Assembly (NCBI GenBank): GCA_038049695.1
Contig: CP142457.1
Location: 21,032,501 to 21,096,500 of the forward strand
Origin: Cinnamomum chago
Taxonomy: Eukaryota; Streptophyta; Magnoliopsida; Laurales; Lauraceae
Reading direction: 5' to 3'
DNA: 64,000 nt
In this document: piece by piece, positions 1 through 12,348 of the stretch
Layout: the number at the start of each line of letters is the position of its first letter
Numbering within the stretch: the stretch's first letter is position 1
Translations under genes and position numbers: made by a program
The notes under the pieces: model-generated
What the model was told of the DNA's origin: nothing
Databases searched by the model: none
The model's input: only the letters and a program-made list of their open reading frames with translations

Positions 1-1589
1 AAAGATGAAATTCCACTCTCATTATCCAAAGGTTGGAGGCTTTGAGAAAGTGAAAAGGGAAATGATGGGTGTCCTTAAGACGTTCCTATATTCAATTTTT
101 TCTTACACACTCACTCACCTTAAATTTGTAGCGATCTCCATTGGGCATTGATTTTGACATATAAATTTAGTAAAACATGATAATGTGAGTTTGATTATCT
201 AGGTTAGAATGATTTTTTATCCATCTAATTAATGCTTTATGGTACTTCTTATTAACATCCTAATGTCTTCATTACCCAATCTTCAATAACTATCAAGCAT
301 TTTGTTGAGTTCCACGAGTTGGACGTTTTCTAAAGAAAAACATGTAGGCTCTATTTGATTATGTGAAAAACGTCTGGCAAAGTCATGTAGGTTTTTTTTT
401 TTTCAAATATTTAGTCTAGCAAATTTTTAGCCAAACCCAAATGAAAATCAGAAAACAAACCCCAATGCTTCAAGCCATACAACCTTCTTCGAGTCTCCTA
501 AGAAAAGCTTTGAGTGGTAAAAGCTCTTACTTTTAATCTCTCGGTACCCACCAAAACCCCACAATTTTTTGCTCTTTGTTTTGATAAGATTGAATTCAAT
601 CTCATGTCCCCATAAAGTCTTTGATGAAATGACTCGATCAGTTCATCTTTCTTGAAAGATGTTTGTCCCCTTGAATAGGCATTCTGCTACTCCTATATTG
701 CAAGATTATTTCTTCTAGTTTATATAGGCACTTGCTTTTGGTTATCGTGTGAGGATAGTAATTTAACATTTTACTCATGCATACAAGAAATAGCTTCTAT
801 ACTCCCTTGTAATAAATAACCAGTATTTGTTCAGTCATCCTAGAATTCAATAACTATCCTGCTCAGAAGACTAATGAAAGATAGAAGTGTAAAATATCAA
901 GAAACTCCATTGGTATAGGAAGTCTAAAATCTCCAGAACATTTATTGGTCTTCGAAGCATGGGATGGTTACATGTGGAACTCCCTTGATATGTTGATTCA
1001 GGCCAATGATCTGATGGGGTACTTTGTGGATGTTTATATTGGAAGATCCTAACTCTCCAGCTGATATATTGTGAAATATAAATGACAATATATGCCAAAG
1101 ATTGAATGGGTAGGATCTTTCAAGATTGGAGGATTTTGGAGGAATGTAGAATCTAAAATGAGGTCATTCGATCAACTAATCTAGATGAAAAGTCAATATT
1201 GTGCTCTGATTTGCATATTCCTGGACCCTTGTGCAGTGAAGTACCTAAATAAATAACTGATTTCATTGTCTCCCACCCATATTTTAAAACAATTCATTGG
1301 AACAAACAACTACAACAACTGAACAACTACCACATCTATTGGATCAATTCGTTCATTATATGAAGATCAATGCTGGCTGCTGCTACCAGACAATAAAAGC
1401 TTACTTAACCGGGTAGTATTGACATTACTACAATAAAAGCTTATAAGATTTCTAGCAGAGTCGCTAATTAAACAAAACCATTACTAAGGTAATATTGCAT
1501 GGATCAACTACCACTGCATGTCTTGATAAGCTTCTTTCTAGTCAAAATAATTTTTGAAAAAAAATAACATTAAAATGCTCATCTAATAA
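1..1589. other. AT-rich spacer, no gene seen
   Basis: No open frame of convincing length or recognisable motif is present on either strand. The 75-codon minus frame at 871-1098 matches no family I know. The stretch is probably decayed intergenic or old repeat DNA. Confidence 0.5.
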
Positions 1590-1756
1590 GCCCTTATTTG
1601 GATGTTCATCAAACACTCTATTATAAAATAAGATTTTTTTTTTATAATTTTACCAAACAATCTAATTTCAAATCAGAACTTAAAAATTATAGGTTTTATT
1701 TTAGACCTTAATTTAATTAGCTTTTATTAATTAGATTAGAGTTACCAAACGGGCCC
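1590..1756. repeat. Candidate short MITE with PIF/Harbinger-like ends
   Basis: The left end reads GCCCTTATTTGG and the reverse complement of the right end reads GGGCCCGTTTGG. The interior is AT-rich and non-coding. TAA lies on both flanks (1587-1589 and 1757-1759), which would fit the 3-bp duplication of PIF/Harbinger elements. The sequence just to the right (about 1828-1900) resembles 29,085-29,150, inside the large composite element, so this may be the terminal part of a longer relative. The inverted repeat is short and imperfect, so the call is tentative. Confidence 0.35.
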
Positions 1757-1759
1757 TAA

Positions 1760-3064
1760 AATAAGTGCTCTAATTATCTTTCATTTAAATTTAGTTTATT
1801 AGAAAAAAGCTCTTGTTTCAAAATTAAGTGTTTGGTAAACATAAAAATAAGACCTTAATAGAGAGGCATTTTTTTCTCATTCCCAAATAAAAAAAAGAAA
1901 AAAAAATTTGACCCACCTTAAAGGAATTTGAAATGTGGGGCACCTTTATTATCAAATACACTAATATATAAATAATATCTAAATCATAAAATAAGAACTT
2001 ATTTTTAGAGATTCTAAAGAACCTCATGAATTTTAGACTTCTTTGGCAAGGTCCTATCTATTAAAACAGAGTTGTTTGAAAAAAGATCATTTGAACTAAT
2101 AGAAATAGCTCTGTTGTAACTTATATTTTCCCCAGCTATGTATGATCTTAAGGTATCCTTATACTTTAGGCCCAATGCATCGATGTTAGAAAATTGTGTG
2201 AAACTTAGATGCAAACACCAGTCCACCATCTTCTTAAAAAAACCAAAACACCATTCAACCATCTGAGTGGGTTGGCTGTTAGAAATCCTTACCCAGCTAC
2301 TATAAATTTCTAATCTAATTGTGATGTATTTAACAATGGATCGTCAGTCAATGGCTAAATGTCTCGTGCAACAAGATTCCTCGTAGCTACCTTTGTGGTT
2401 AATTAAATAGAATGATACAATGAATGTAGATTCAGTGGAATTCTGTGTCACTTGAATAAAACGCACCAAGCACGCACCAAGCACGCGCCCCTGCCACCCC
2501 GGTTACCGGTACATCTTGTCGGCACACCTTTTCATTATTTTATATAAAGATGAGGCAAAGATGCCCCACTTTCCATGCATTTCATGCTCTGTGGTCGACT
2601 GCAGAATACCCACCAAGATTCTTTCTGAATCTCTAAGTGGAATCTATTGCCGCTGTCGAATTTTGACCGAGAAGAAATAATTGCATGACAAGGTGATTAT
2701 GGCACACCTTCAACATCCCCTTTAAATTATCATAAAATAATGAGAAATGGACCCTCTTAAGCACGTTTAGTTTATATGTTCTCCATCTTTGTAATTACTA
2801 ATGGAATACTAGAATGTGCACTATTTCTTTGCATCTCTCTTTTCCTATCCTGTTTTCACAATCATAGCCCTAAGAAATGCTCCAATCATGATTGAATAAA
2901 AGACCGGGATAAAAGTCATGGGGCATAAAAGCAGGTTCACTCGTCCTAGTATGAAGGGTAATTATATGTATAAGAAAGAGGGAACACTAAATCATAATCC
3001 CGTTTGAAAGCTCTAAAGGTATTTGGAAATAAAATATTTTATTATATTATTTATTAGTTTATAA
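1760..3064. other. Spacer, no gene seen
   Basis: AT-rich non-coding DNA. A short direct repeat of CAAGCACGC-type units lies near 2466-2490. The sequence around 1828-1900 resembles the subterminal part of the element at 28,940. No coding frame is supported. Confidence 0.4.
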
Positions 3065-3073
3065 TATAATCTA
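3065..3073. repeat. 9-bp target-site duplication, left copy
   Basis: TATAATCTA, repeated exactly at 4615-4623 on the other side of the inverted-repeat element. A 9-bp duplication is typical of Mutator-like transposons. Confidence 0.85.
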
Positions 3074-3170
3074 GAGGATTTTACCAAAAAAAATCTCTTA
3101 AGACTTATTAATTGCCAAAAGCACCATCAACATCTTAAAAAGACCACAATAGTCTCAAAGGCCCTGTTTG
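3074..3170 (+). repeat. Left long terminal inverted repeat of the Pack-MULE
   Basis: About 97 bp starting GAGGATTTTACC. It is the inverted partner of 4519-4614, with scattered mismatches and a short gap. The length suits MULE termini. Confidence 0.85.
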
Positions 3171-3198
3171 GTATTTTTTTTTAATTTTTTCTCTCAAC

Positions 3199-4491
3199 AG
3201 GGATATCCCTGCTCCTTTGCCTGAAATAAACCCCAAAACCCATTTTCCATTTTCCCCTTTCCCCTATTCGATATCTTCACTCTCCCTCCATCTTTCTCCC
3301 TTTCTCTCCCAATTGGTCAGCACCGGCAGCATTGCAGAGGCGAACTGACATTGTCATGACCTGGGGCAAATGCAGAGGCGGACCGACGTTGTCACTCTCC
3401 CTCTCTCTATAGCTTCTTTCTTCCTCTCCCTCTTGTTAGGGTTTGTGCACATTAGGGTTTATGTTTTAGTTTTCCTTTTTCTTTTGAAGTGATGATTTCA
3501 GTGCCCTCTATAGTCTATTCTATTAAAGATGAGAAAAGGGTGATTGAGAAGAATATGTTTTCTCTGATTCTCTCTGTCCCTCTATAGTCTATTCAGTTGT
3601 TTCTTCTTCCCAGTGCATAGCCACAAAACAAAGCACCCATTTAACCATGTAAACTGTAATCCTCAGAAAAAGTAGACCGAGGGTTTATGTTCAAGATTCC
3701 TGACCTCCATTAATCCAAAGAACCAGAGGTTTTGAAGAAGGGTCCCCAACTGCCTCAAAGAACCAGTAGAAGAGTGCTCTTCCAGAGCCCTTGTTCACTG
3801 TCAAATACCCAGAATAATGAGCAAAGTTCGCATTAAAAGGGATATCCCCGCCCAATTTAGTGTTGTGAACATGGTTATCCCTGCCTCTATTAGTGATGTA
3901 ACGAGGGATATCCCCGTACACTAGAGTATTGTTTATGGGGATATCCTCGCTCACCTAATACTTATGGGTGAGATATTACTACACCAAATAGAATGCCATA
4001 AATATGGATACAACCAGCTGGATGGGGACAATGTTATAGCAGACACATTAGGTACTACATCAATGTATAATATCAGAAACATTCATCAACACCAAATTTG
4101 ACATTCTTTGAAACATCTATCAACACCAAAGTATATGTTAAGTTGCATTAACAATTGTGTATACAAATCACAAATTTTTCAAGAACATCAAAGCATCACC
4201 CAAAACAAAAGACACATGCTAGGTTGTTTGGATAGCAAAACACTACTCATTGGTGGATTATGACATCTCTGAACATGTGTCGTCTCTCTTTACAGTTTGA
4301 GACATGTTACTTTCCTACATTAGAATATCAAAACATCACACAAAATGTGGAAGAAGGGTTGTAGAGAGATTCGTTCGGATACCAGAAAAGTCAAAGGGGA
4401 AAAGGAAGTCCGACGGTCTTTAAGTTGCAATGAACAACGAACAGAGATATCCCTGCTTATTTACTTAGAATGAGCTGCGATATCCCCGCTC
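3199..4491 (+). repeat. Six dispersed GATATCCC(C/T)GCTC-like motifs inside the Pack-MULE
   Basis: Related motifs lie near 3199, 3839, 3902, 3936, 4441 and 4476, all in the same direction. Each has a GATATC core followed by CC(C/T)(C/T)G. Three fall within the open minus frame and encode repeated GDIP-like residues. They are not part of the carboxypeptidase sequence and not part of the terminal repeats. Confidence 0.6.
3691..3830 (-). pseudogene. Captured serine carboxypeptidase-like exon fragment
   Basis: The minus frame reading down from about 3825 contains [20 protein letters not shown], and [14 protein letters not shown]. These are consecutive conserved blocks near the N-terminus of plant serine carboxypeptidase-like proteins (family S10), just before the oxyanion-hole NGGPGC motif. 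The fragment ends at NGG and then departs from the family, so the catalytic Ser, Asp and His are all absent. The upstream part of the same frame (3830-3954) is not carboxypeptidase; it is built from repeated GATATCCC-type motifs. It lies wholly inside the Pack-MULE and is a captured, non-functional piece, although the short chimeric frame itself is open. Confidence 0.8.
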
Positions 4492-4518
4492 AGCGCTTAA
4501 AGCAAAAAAAAAAAAAAA

Positions 4519-4614
4519 CAAACGAGGCCTTTGAGACTACTGTGGTCTTTATAAGAAGTTGATGGTGCTTTTGGCTTATGATAAGTCTTAAGGGAGTTTT
4601 TGGGTAAAATCCTC
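4519..4614 (-). repeat. Right long terminal inverted repeat of the Pack-MULE
   Basis: Inverted partner of 3074-3170. It is followed immediately by TATAATCTA at 4615-4623. Confidence 0.85.
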
Positions 4615-4623
4615 TATAATCTA

Positions 4624-5079
4624 TAGACTTTCATTTTCTCATTTTCTTTTAAAAACTTTCATATTACATTAGTCAAGAATATGCTGCATAAAATAATATT
4701 TCGCTGCAAAAGCTTTCCTAGATACGAAAGAGTTCATGGGCAACCATTAATCTTTCTTATCAAATGGGTCCCACAGTGATTTCTCATAGATGGGTTCAAT
4801 AATGAATATGTCTGACGTTAGATAAGGCTTTACCAAAAAAAAAAACAAAAAAACTAGTGAGGCCTATTTCTGATAATCACCATTAGATGTATTACACTAT
4901 AGCTATCAACATTTGGTGGACCTACCTTAATCGAACAACATTGCTTGGATATCAAGGTTTTAACATTTAATCCTGTGGCTTTTTAATAATAGTGGGTCCT
5001 ACAATGATTATTAACACATGTAATTACAAATTAGTGGGTCCTGCATTGGGTTAGCTGATTACTTTCATTCCATTTCTTA
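4624..5079. other. Spacer between two insertions
   Basis: AT-rich, non-coding. It continues on the other side of the solo LTR at 7897. Nothing coding is seen. Confidence 0.4.
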
Positions 5080-5084
5080 TTCAG

Positions 5085-7891
5085 TGTCACACCCCGAGCC
5101 CGAAATCACATCCATCTCAAAGTGCGAAGTACAATAGCATGGGGATTTGAGTCAAACTCGCTAACTTTTAGTCCCGACGAACAGGTTTTCCCACAGAATA
5201 TCACATGTGTCATAAAAATTCATAAACCTGGTATAATCCATCGATAGATATCTATCCATATTCATCATCTATCACACATTAATCATGATATAAGAACATC
5301 AACTGGTCCATGAGCATAAGTCAAAGGTCAAGTTTCAAAGTCAAAGAGATAATAAAAGTAATAGCGGAAACAAAGTATTAGCTAAGGTTTACATATCCAA
5401 AATAAAACATTCTAAGATAAAGTCTAATCATGTGGCAACCCAAGCCACGGTCATGGGAAAATGTGAAGTCAATCCACTTAGTGAACAAATGTCTAAAAGA
5501 CATCTTCTAGGGCCCACTTTGCTAGCCGTTGATGAGTCTCCTCCTCAACCTTGTCGATCTCGGGGGCGGTGGCATCGATGTCCTCAACTGAAATACAAAA
5601 TGTAGCACCATTATACTATACTAAGTAAGATAAACAAATTTAAAATGGAACATGTATATCAAATGAGTAAAAGTGACAGGATAGATAATATGAAGTCAAT
5701 GATAGTAATCTAGGCATAAATAGGCATGTTACATAGGGATCAAAGATGATAAGTGCATAAGCATACATATCAAGGTGGCACAACCACATAATCCATATTC
5801 TCTCACGTAAGCATGTAAACATGAAATTAAATGAGAGTATGAGCATACATAACATAACATGAGGTACCACTAGGAGGCATAGGGTTCGGAAACTCCATCC
5901 TGGATTTGAGGTACCGGTTACCCTCCCAAAAATTCCCATATGCAGAGGTCCATGAAAATTACTAAATATACACTTAGCCGGGTCCGACTGAGATAGGACC
6001 GAAGATAAGTGTTGTCGATTCGTGGAATAGAGTGTACAGTGCATATCATGGTGTGACATAAACATGAGCATAAGCATGTACGAAATATAAACATGAACAA
6101 GTGCATAACACAACATAGCCTATAAACACATATAAATACATAGTGCATAAGGAGACATATGATGTAATACAACAAGGTATATAAGATAAGAAAATAGACA
6201 TGAGAAGCATGTACATATGATGCGAGAGTACTAGAAATATAAGCAAATGCATGCATAAAGATCTTATGCCGAATCAAGGATGTATGACAAACCAATCCTA
6301 CGGTTTCGGGAATACTAGTGACTTCACCATCCAACAATGTGTAGTCTTAAGGCTTCTGGTGTCATCGGGCTACAAGGACCCTTGGTGTTACATAATTGGG
6401 ACTCCCTTAAGATAGCACCTTTGGTTTGGGGTACATGAATTCCAAGAACGAGCTTCCGTGAGAGTGTATGTGCGCTCAAACGACACTCTCTAAAGCTAAT
6501 TAATCCATTGGGCATGAAATTAGGGGTGGGTTCCTTACTAGGGTCACAAACACAAATCCTAAAATTCCTGAGTTTCTGGGTGGGTGCGCTAGAGCGGGCA
6601 TAGGCGTGTTCGAGTGGGCCTGCTCTTTGAAAATTTTTCGTTCAAGTGTGAAGTTGCACGCTCAAGCGACTAACTCTCTGGATGACTTGCGCTGGAGCGT
6701 GAAGTCGTGTGCTTGAGTGAGTCAGATCTCAAGATGATGTGCGTTCAAGCGAGGAAGTGCGCGCTCGAGCGCACGCTCAACCTATGCGTTTTTCAGGCGA
6801 TATGAGCCCTGTTTCACCCTACTATACGGGTATTCTAATACCCATTCATCCCTGTCCTATACATGGGTTCAAAACCTGCATTAAGAGCCTCCAATGCTCT
6901 CCAAACTACTATAAACAACATCTTCCCCAAATCAAAATACTAAATCATAACATCACCAAATCCATTTATATAACTTGAACCAAATTAAATCAAATTAACT
7001 AATTGAGGTGTAAACTTGGGTATTCTAACATGGATTTTATAACAGGAAAAAAAAATAGAAATAAACATGCACAAATTATAAATGTTTACTTGCCTTTTTT
7101 TGCTTGAACTGAAATCCCACTAATTCCAAGTCTTACCCACTTTCTACCAAGCTTCTAAAGCAAAAACCCCTAAATAGATAGATCCAAAACAAAACCCTAA
7201 ACACATAAGAGATGAAATAGGGATTGAAATAACTTTCCTTACGAGATCTAGGTTTCTAGAAATTGATTTCAACCAAGGAAAAAGTGTTTAAGAGTGTTAG
7301 CTTATCAAATAGTGCATCTAGAAAGCAAATTGGTATGTTGAAGCTTGGAGAAGATGAACTTGGGTAAGAAGAGAGTCTTGGAGCCAATAAATCTCTCTCT
7401 AAAGCTCTTTTTTGGTATTTGGAAGCAAGGAAATGGAAAGAGAAATGGCAGGGAGATGAGCCCTAGGTGCCTCTTGCAATGGAGAAGAGATTGAAATGAG
7501 AAGATATGGGTTTTAGAGTTTTAGAATAGGGTTTTAAAAATGAGTTTCTGGTATTTGCAGGAAGATCCACAATCATATAAGAATTTATAGGTTAGGGCTT
7601 TTGTGAATCATAAATGGGTCTAAATAAGCTCAAATGGGTTAGGTTAAAACATGAAAATCGAGGAGTGACTCATGACTTATGCAATGCACCCAAAATCCTT
7701 GAAAAACATAAAACACAAATGCGGGACCCAGTAAATCCAAAATACCCAAAAAGTCATAATGCTACATAGTCAATGGTCAAGCCCCTTCTAATCTACCTAA
7801 TCGGGCCCAATTACTTTCGAAACATCCATTAGGTATCTAATTAGGATTAATTAGACACTAAACACGATAAGGGTAGGGTTGGGGTGTTACA
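5085..7891 (-). mobile_element. Solo LTR, Ty3-gypsy-type, 2,807 bp
   Basis: It begins TGTCACACCCCGAG and ends GGGGTGTTACA, so TG/CA termini with a longer inverted match. It is flanked by TTCAG on both sides (5080-5084 and 7892-7896). The TGTCACACCCC/GGGTGTTACA ends are common for plant Ty3-gypsy LTRs. The minus strand has a TATA-like CTATAAATTC at 7581-7590, followed by a pyrimidine-rich leader-like stretch, so transcription was probably leftward. No internal region remains, as expected after LTR-LTR recombination. A palindrome array lies at 6584-6783. Confidence 0.85.
6584..6783. repeat. Array of GCGCTCGAGCGC-type imperfect palindromes in an LTR
   Basis: At least four short units with GC-rich dyads lie near 6584, 6652, 6690 and 6737-6780. 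The most regular one contains GCGCTCGAGCGC. They stand out against AT-rich surroundings and lie about 0.8 kb downstream of the minus-strand TATA-like box of this LTR. Confidence 0.65.
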
Positions 7892-7896
7892 TTCAG

Positions 7897-8362
7897 TATA
7901 TCATCTTGTGAGTTTTTTTATAAATTACCAAAAACTTCAAAGATGTATTGAAATTTGTAAAAATTACCAAACACCATAAGTGAGAATGTAATAATATGAC
8001 ACTATTTTCTTCTATAATAATGAAATATTACAATATTAAAATTTTTTGATATTATATTATGATTTTATCCTAACACCCCCTAACTTGTTTGATGAAGTTA
8101 TAAAAAAGGTTCATATTTCCTGAGGTAGTTGGGGCCCACCTTTAAGAATTGTGGTAATTGAGAGCCCACATCTTAAAAATTATAATGTAGAACCCACCCC
8201 TTTGCATCATTTTAAAAACTTTACAAGGTCATTTTCATTCAAGACATGTAAATTTTACATTGTCAACATCCATCTGTTGCTTAAAAAACTTTGGAGTGAG
8301 TTGGGCATGCATCCCCATGATTTCCCCCACTTTCTTTACTAAGAAATAGTTTGTGACAGGTG
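7897..8362. other. Spacer between two solo LTRs
   Basis: AT-rich non-coding DNA. GGGCCCACC followed by TTTAAGAATT-like units at 8130-8200 resembles the degenerate minisatellite at 26,985. Confidence 0.4.
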
Positions 8363-8367
8363 GGGTC

Positions 8368-9941
8368 TGAAAGTTCAGGACCGAACCCTCGAGGAGGAGC
8401 GCGGGGGCGGGGGTGCGCGTTGAATATGGTGAACTCAAAAACCTAGACCAATTCTTTCTAAGCCAATGTCAATGATGCTTTGTGAATTCATTATCTTGAT
8501 TATAAGTGAAGTTTCTAATAACAAGTAAAGAAACTATATAATCATTCAAGATTGACATTAAAAAGGAAACATTGATCATAAGCACATCATCCACACAATT
8601 AAACATCAATCACCATAACAAGCAAATTTATAGTGGTTTGGCCAAACAAGCCTACATCCACTCCCGGTTTCCCTACCGGTATTTCCACTATCAACTTAAG
8701 ATTTAGGCTAACATCCAACCTTACAACCACATATGCTTTTTCACAAGGCTAAGCATTAACCTTTACAACCTCATATGCTTTTCAATAGGCTAAGCATTAA
8801 CCTTTACAACATAATTTTTATCTCAATAAACTATGCCTAAACAAGCATAAGATGAGATGAAAGTGAATACATATTGATGCCTCTTAACATAGGCTGATAA
8901 TGAAAGTGAAATCCTATCTAGGACATATGCATGATGAATGCAAAGATCTATAAAAGATACATATGCCATAAAAACTTCTTCTATCTCTTTTGAAATTCAA
9001 TGCTCATAAATGATGCAAATGTGAGATAGAGCAACTTAGTGATTCACACATGTTTTTGAAATGGTGACAAACTTGTTTTGGAAAGTCTAACATAAAACTA
9101 GTAAGTTTGTTTTAAAGAAACATTAAATGACTAACATGCGAAATACTATTCAAATGATGAAGTTAAAATGATAAACATATTTTAAAATCAAAGCATGTTT
9201 AAACAATCAACATTTGAACACTTTAATTATGCCATTTGAAGAAATCAAAGATTTAAAGACAAGCATGAATGTTAAGGGGAGCAAACCTATCGAAGAATCA
9301 AAGGTTTAAAATGATTGATTTTCCCTCCTACCTTCCCTCTTGCCTAGCATGGATATCTCACCTTCCTTGGCCCTCAAAAATCTCAAAAGTATTGGGCTCA
9401 AATCCCAAGAAATGGTTCTTTTTATAAGAAAAAAGTCTCAAACAGATCTATTGTCAGTTAACCGACATTTGGGGTTTGGTTAACCGAACTCAACGGTCCT
9501 ATATTTTGAAATTTGCGGACCGAAATACACTTTTCGGTTCACTGAATTGAAGTTCGGTCGACCGACATTTGACTGACATATGACCGAAGTTCCCTGGTAT
9601 CACAAATTTCACATTTTGGATTCGGAACCGACAGCTGACCGAACTGGGTTCGGTTGACCTAACTTTTCCTAATTTGAAAAGACTTGTAAAAATGATTTTT
9701 AAAGGAAACTTGGTCTTGGAGAACTAGGCTTGACTAGAGGCTAACATATTTGAAGAAAAAAGATTTAAAAATGCAAATCAAAACATGTTTGTTCATGCGT
9801 TTACAAAATCTTCTGATGCTAAGATTAAAAACTAATAATGCATGAAGAATTCTATATTTTAAGAAGTATGAGTGCATGAGAGTTCAAACTAAATGAAATG
9901 AATGCATCCAATCAAATTGCAAACTAATAAAAACCCTAACA
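8368..9941 (-). mobile_element. Solo LTR, Sirevirus/Ty1-copia-like, 1,574 bp
   Basis: It starts TGAAAGTTCAGG and ends AACCCTAACA, with GGGTC duplicated exactly on both sides (8363-8367 and 9942-9946). Its start, the stretch around 8630-8690 (GTGGTTTGGCCAA, then CTACATCCACT) and its end all resemble the LTRs of the complete element at 45,308-53,202, so it belongs to the same group and lies in the same orientation. A minus-strand TATA-like TTATAAAAAG is at about 9419-9430, directly beside the palindrome array. The internal region has been lost. Confidence 0.9.
9453..9664. repeat. Array of GGTTAACCGA/GGTCGACCGA-type palindromes in the solo LTR
   Basis: The units read CAGTTAACCGA, GGTTAACCGAAC, CGGTTCACTGAA, GGTCGACCGACA and similar, about 20-60 bp apart, mostly pairing as inverted repeats. 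They lie just upstream, in minus orientation, of the TATA-like box at 9419-9430. The complete related element has the same arrangement. Confidence 0.65.
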
Positions 9942-10011
9942 GGGTCGCGAGACTTGAGCATTTTGCCAAAATAAGGGTTGTGGATGGTTACCTTTGACCC
10001 CAAGTTACTGA

Positions 10012-10256
10012 ATGTGGCGTAACCACGTTTAACTGCCAAGAAGTGATTGAGAGGTATGAAAGGGCACTCATGGAGAAATGGTCCACATAACTGCCATGTG
10101 TCAAATCTCAATTTGTAAAACATAATGAAAATTTCATGGATTTGAGCTTGGTGTAACCACCTTTAATTGGTAAGAAGCGGCTAAGAAGCATGAAAGGATC
10201 ATGGAGAAATGGTCCACATAGCCGCCATGTGTCAAGTTTTGATTTGTAACACATAT
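10012..10256. repeat. Diverged tandem duplication, unit about 130-140 bp
   Basis: Two copies (about 10,012-10,123 and 10,151-10,256) share GTGTAACCAC, then TTTAA, AAGAAG, ATGGAGAAATGGTCCACATA, then GCCATGTGTCAA and TTTGTAA. They differ at many positions, so the duplication is old. Neither copy is coding. Confidence 0.7.
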
Positions 10257-10437
10257 TAGCATTCTCATAGATTTGATTAAGTTAAATTCAATTGAACATG
10301 TCATACAATGATTGAAACACATGCCATGATGACTTGGGAGCTTGTGGGACCCATTTATAGTAAGAAAATGCAAAAGGGTTGCAAAATACATGAGGGATGC
10401 CAAATCTGGATCTTTCCTACTATGCCCCCTTTGGTTA

Positions 10438-10442
10438 TGCTG
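10438..10442. repeat. Target-site duplication TGCTG, left copy of the outer LTR nest
   Basis: An exact copy is at 24,437-24,441. It links ends that are now 14 kb apart because later LTRs inserted between them. Confidence 0.8.
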
Positions 10443-11493
10443 TGTAACACACCAATTACGAGTACCGAGTTTACCGCCAAGGTACCCAAATTTGGCATGT
10501 TACTTTCTGAAGAATCCGGAAACTTCCAAGATCGTAGGTCCCCAGTGTGGAAGAATATAAAAAATAGTAGAAGCAATAACAAATAAATACGGAAGTAGTA
10601 AAGGTATCAATCCATAAAGCAAGTGTAGTAGGGCATGAGTCTAAGCTAATATCCAAGTATAGATTAATAGTGTGTACAAAACTGAATATAAATCTCCCTT
10701 GCTCACACAAATGACACTCAAACCCAAAAATAATGTGTCACTCAAGCCCCAGGTAAAGGCACTCCATCCTTTGGCTCCACCTCTGGATTTGTCAATCCCC
10801 ACCCGTACTCGTCGGCTACAGGCGCCTCGATGAGCGTGTCACCCTTAAGATCGAGGGTCGGTAACAATACCTAAGCACCAAATATGGGTTAGATCCAAGG
10901 ATCTGGCAGGCACAGTTTACAAGCAATATAGGATGTATGCATCATAGAGAATAGAGACAATAATAAGATCATAAGAGTAAGAAGGTACTGTAAGACCCCG
11001 TCCCAAGTGACCTGGATTAGCATTAATTAAGTTGTGTCTCAGTTTTAAGCGTGTTTAGTGGATTTTGGTTAAGTTGGGAATAGAATAGATTTTGATATAG
11101 CTTTAGGGAATTTTGATTGCTTAGTAATTAGCGGGGCCCTTTGGGGGTTCCTTTTTATGACCTTGCATGTGCTTGGGGATTTATCGAAGATTCTTGCATT
11201 CATTGTTTTAATCCCGTTTTATTTGTATTGTTAATCCCTGCGACTTTTATGTTGATCTCGTGCCCGTTTGAGACCCCGAAACCCGACTTTCCTAGCATTG
11301 AGGGCAAAACAATCATTGTGCACTAAATCTGTACTTAAAATTTGATATTCCCGAAACCCGCTAAATATATACTTTTTGGAAACTAGATACTTCGACGATC
11401 ATTTTTCTCTTCTTCGTCGAATTCGTTCGAAGTCCCGGAAGTCGTGATTTCAGCCCACAAAGATCTCACTAGTGGAGCCCACTCCCCACTTGC

Positions 11494-11502
11494 TTTATAA
11501 GG
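11494..11502 (+). promoter_or_regulatory. TATA-like box of the nested solo LTR
   Basis: TTTATAAGG precedes a pyrimidine-rich leader (11,510-11,650). This defines the likely plus orientation of the LTR and puts its palindromes about 0.85 kb downstream of the start site. Confidence 0.5.
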
Positions 11503-12348
11503 AAACCCACCTTCCTCATTTTCCTTTTTTTTTTTCCAGCTCAAACCAAACACAAAGCTAGGGTTTTCTTTCTTTCTTCTTCTTCTTACTTCTCCATCCT
11601 CAATCCACTCCCAAACTTGCACCTATAGGAGACTTGAGGCCATCATCTTCTTCATCTCTTTGAGGTCTTTCTCTTAATAGCATTTGTGGAGAAAACCACC
11701 TACTCTAAGGCTTCCTTTGGTACTAACCTAGCATTTTGAAGAACTCCCATGTGAGTAATCATTCCCTTCTTTTGATGTTGTGTTCTCCTAGCCTAAGGGA
11801 ATCTCCATCTCTATTATTGAAACTTCTTCCTCCCCATTCTATGTTTTGACTCTTTTAGGGTTTTATTTTGGGGTTTTTGCTTGTAGCTTGGACCATTGAC
11901 TTGGAAGGCTTGTTAGAGCTTGAATTGCTTGAATAGAGACCTAAGGCAAGTGGATGAATTGGTTTCTTTGAGTTTTCAATGGTTTTATAGAAGTATGGTT
12001 GATTTCATTGTTTTCCCATACATGCTTATTTATTACTTTGGCTTGAAATGAATACTCATAAAGAGCCTTGTTAATGCATTTATGGTCATAGAGATATATC
12101 GGTTCATAGCATTTAATTTTCCCTTGTTTTATTCAAATGTACTCTTGTGTGTAGTGATTTCCTTCCCTCTATTCATTGTGTTTGGTTGTGATCTTGTTGG
12201 AGGAGGTTAGAATGGATGTGGTTGGAAAATTTATGTTGATTTAGATGAAGTTTAAACCCCTCTCTTGGTGTATACAAAGGAGCTAAAAAGGATTGAAAAG
12301 GGAAAAGAAAGAGAGGAGAAGAACTGTCCCGAAATCAGTTTCTGGGCA

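Larger units (their letters stand above)
3074..4614. mobile_element. Pack-MULE (non-autonomous Mutator-like element)
   Basis: The ends are inverted repeats of about 97 bp: 3074-3170 and the reverse complement of 4519-4614. Both start GAGGATTTTACC and share most positions through to GGCC near the inner edge. A perfect 9-bp duplication, TATAATCTA, flanks the element. Length is 1,541 bp. It encodes no transposase. The interior carries a serine carboxypeptidase-like exon fragment on the minus strand and CT-rich sequence that looks like a 5' untranslated region, so it is a gene-fragment carrier. It would have moved using a transposase encoded elsewhere. Confidence 0.88.

Noticed and set aside
871-1098. 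Possible copia-like frame on the minus strand
   Set aside because: On inspection no copia block aligns convincingly; treated as spacer.
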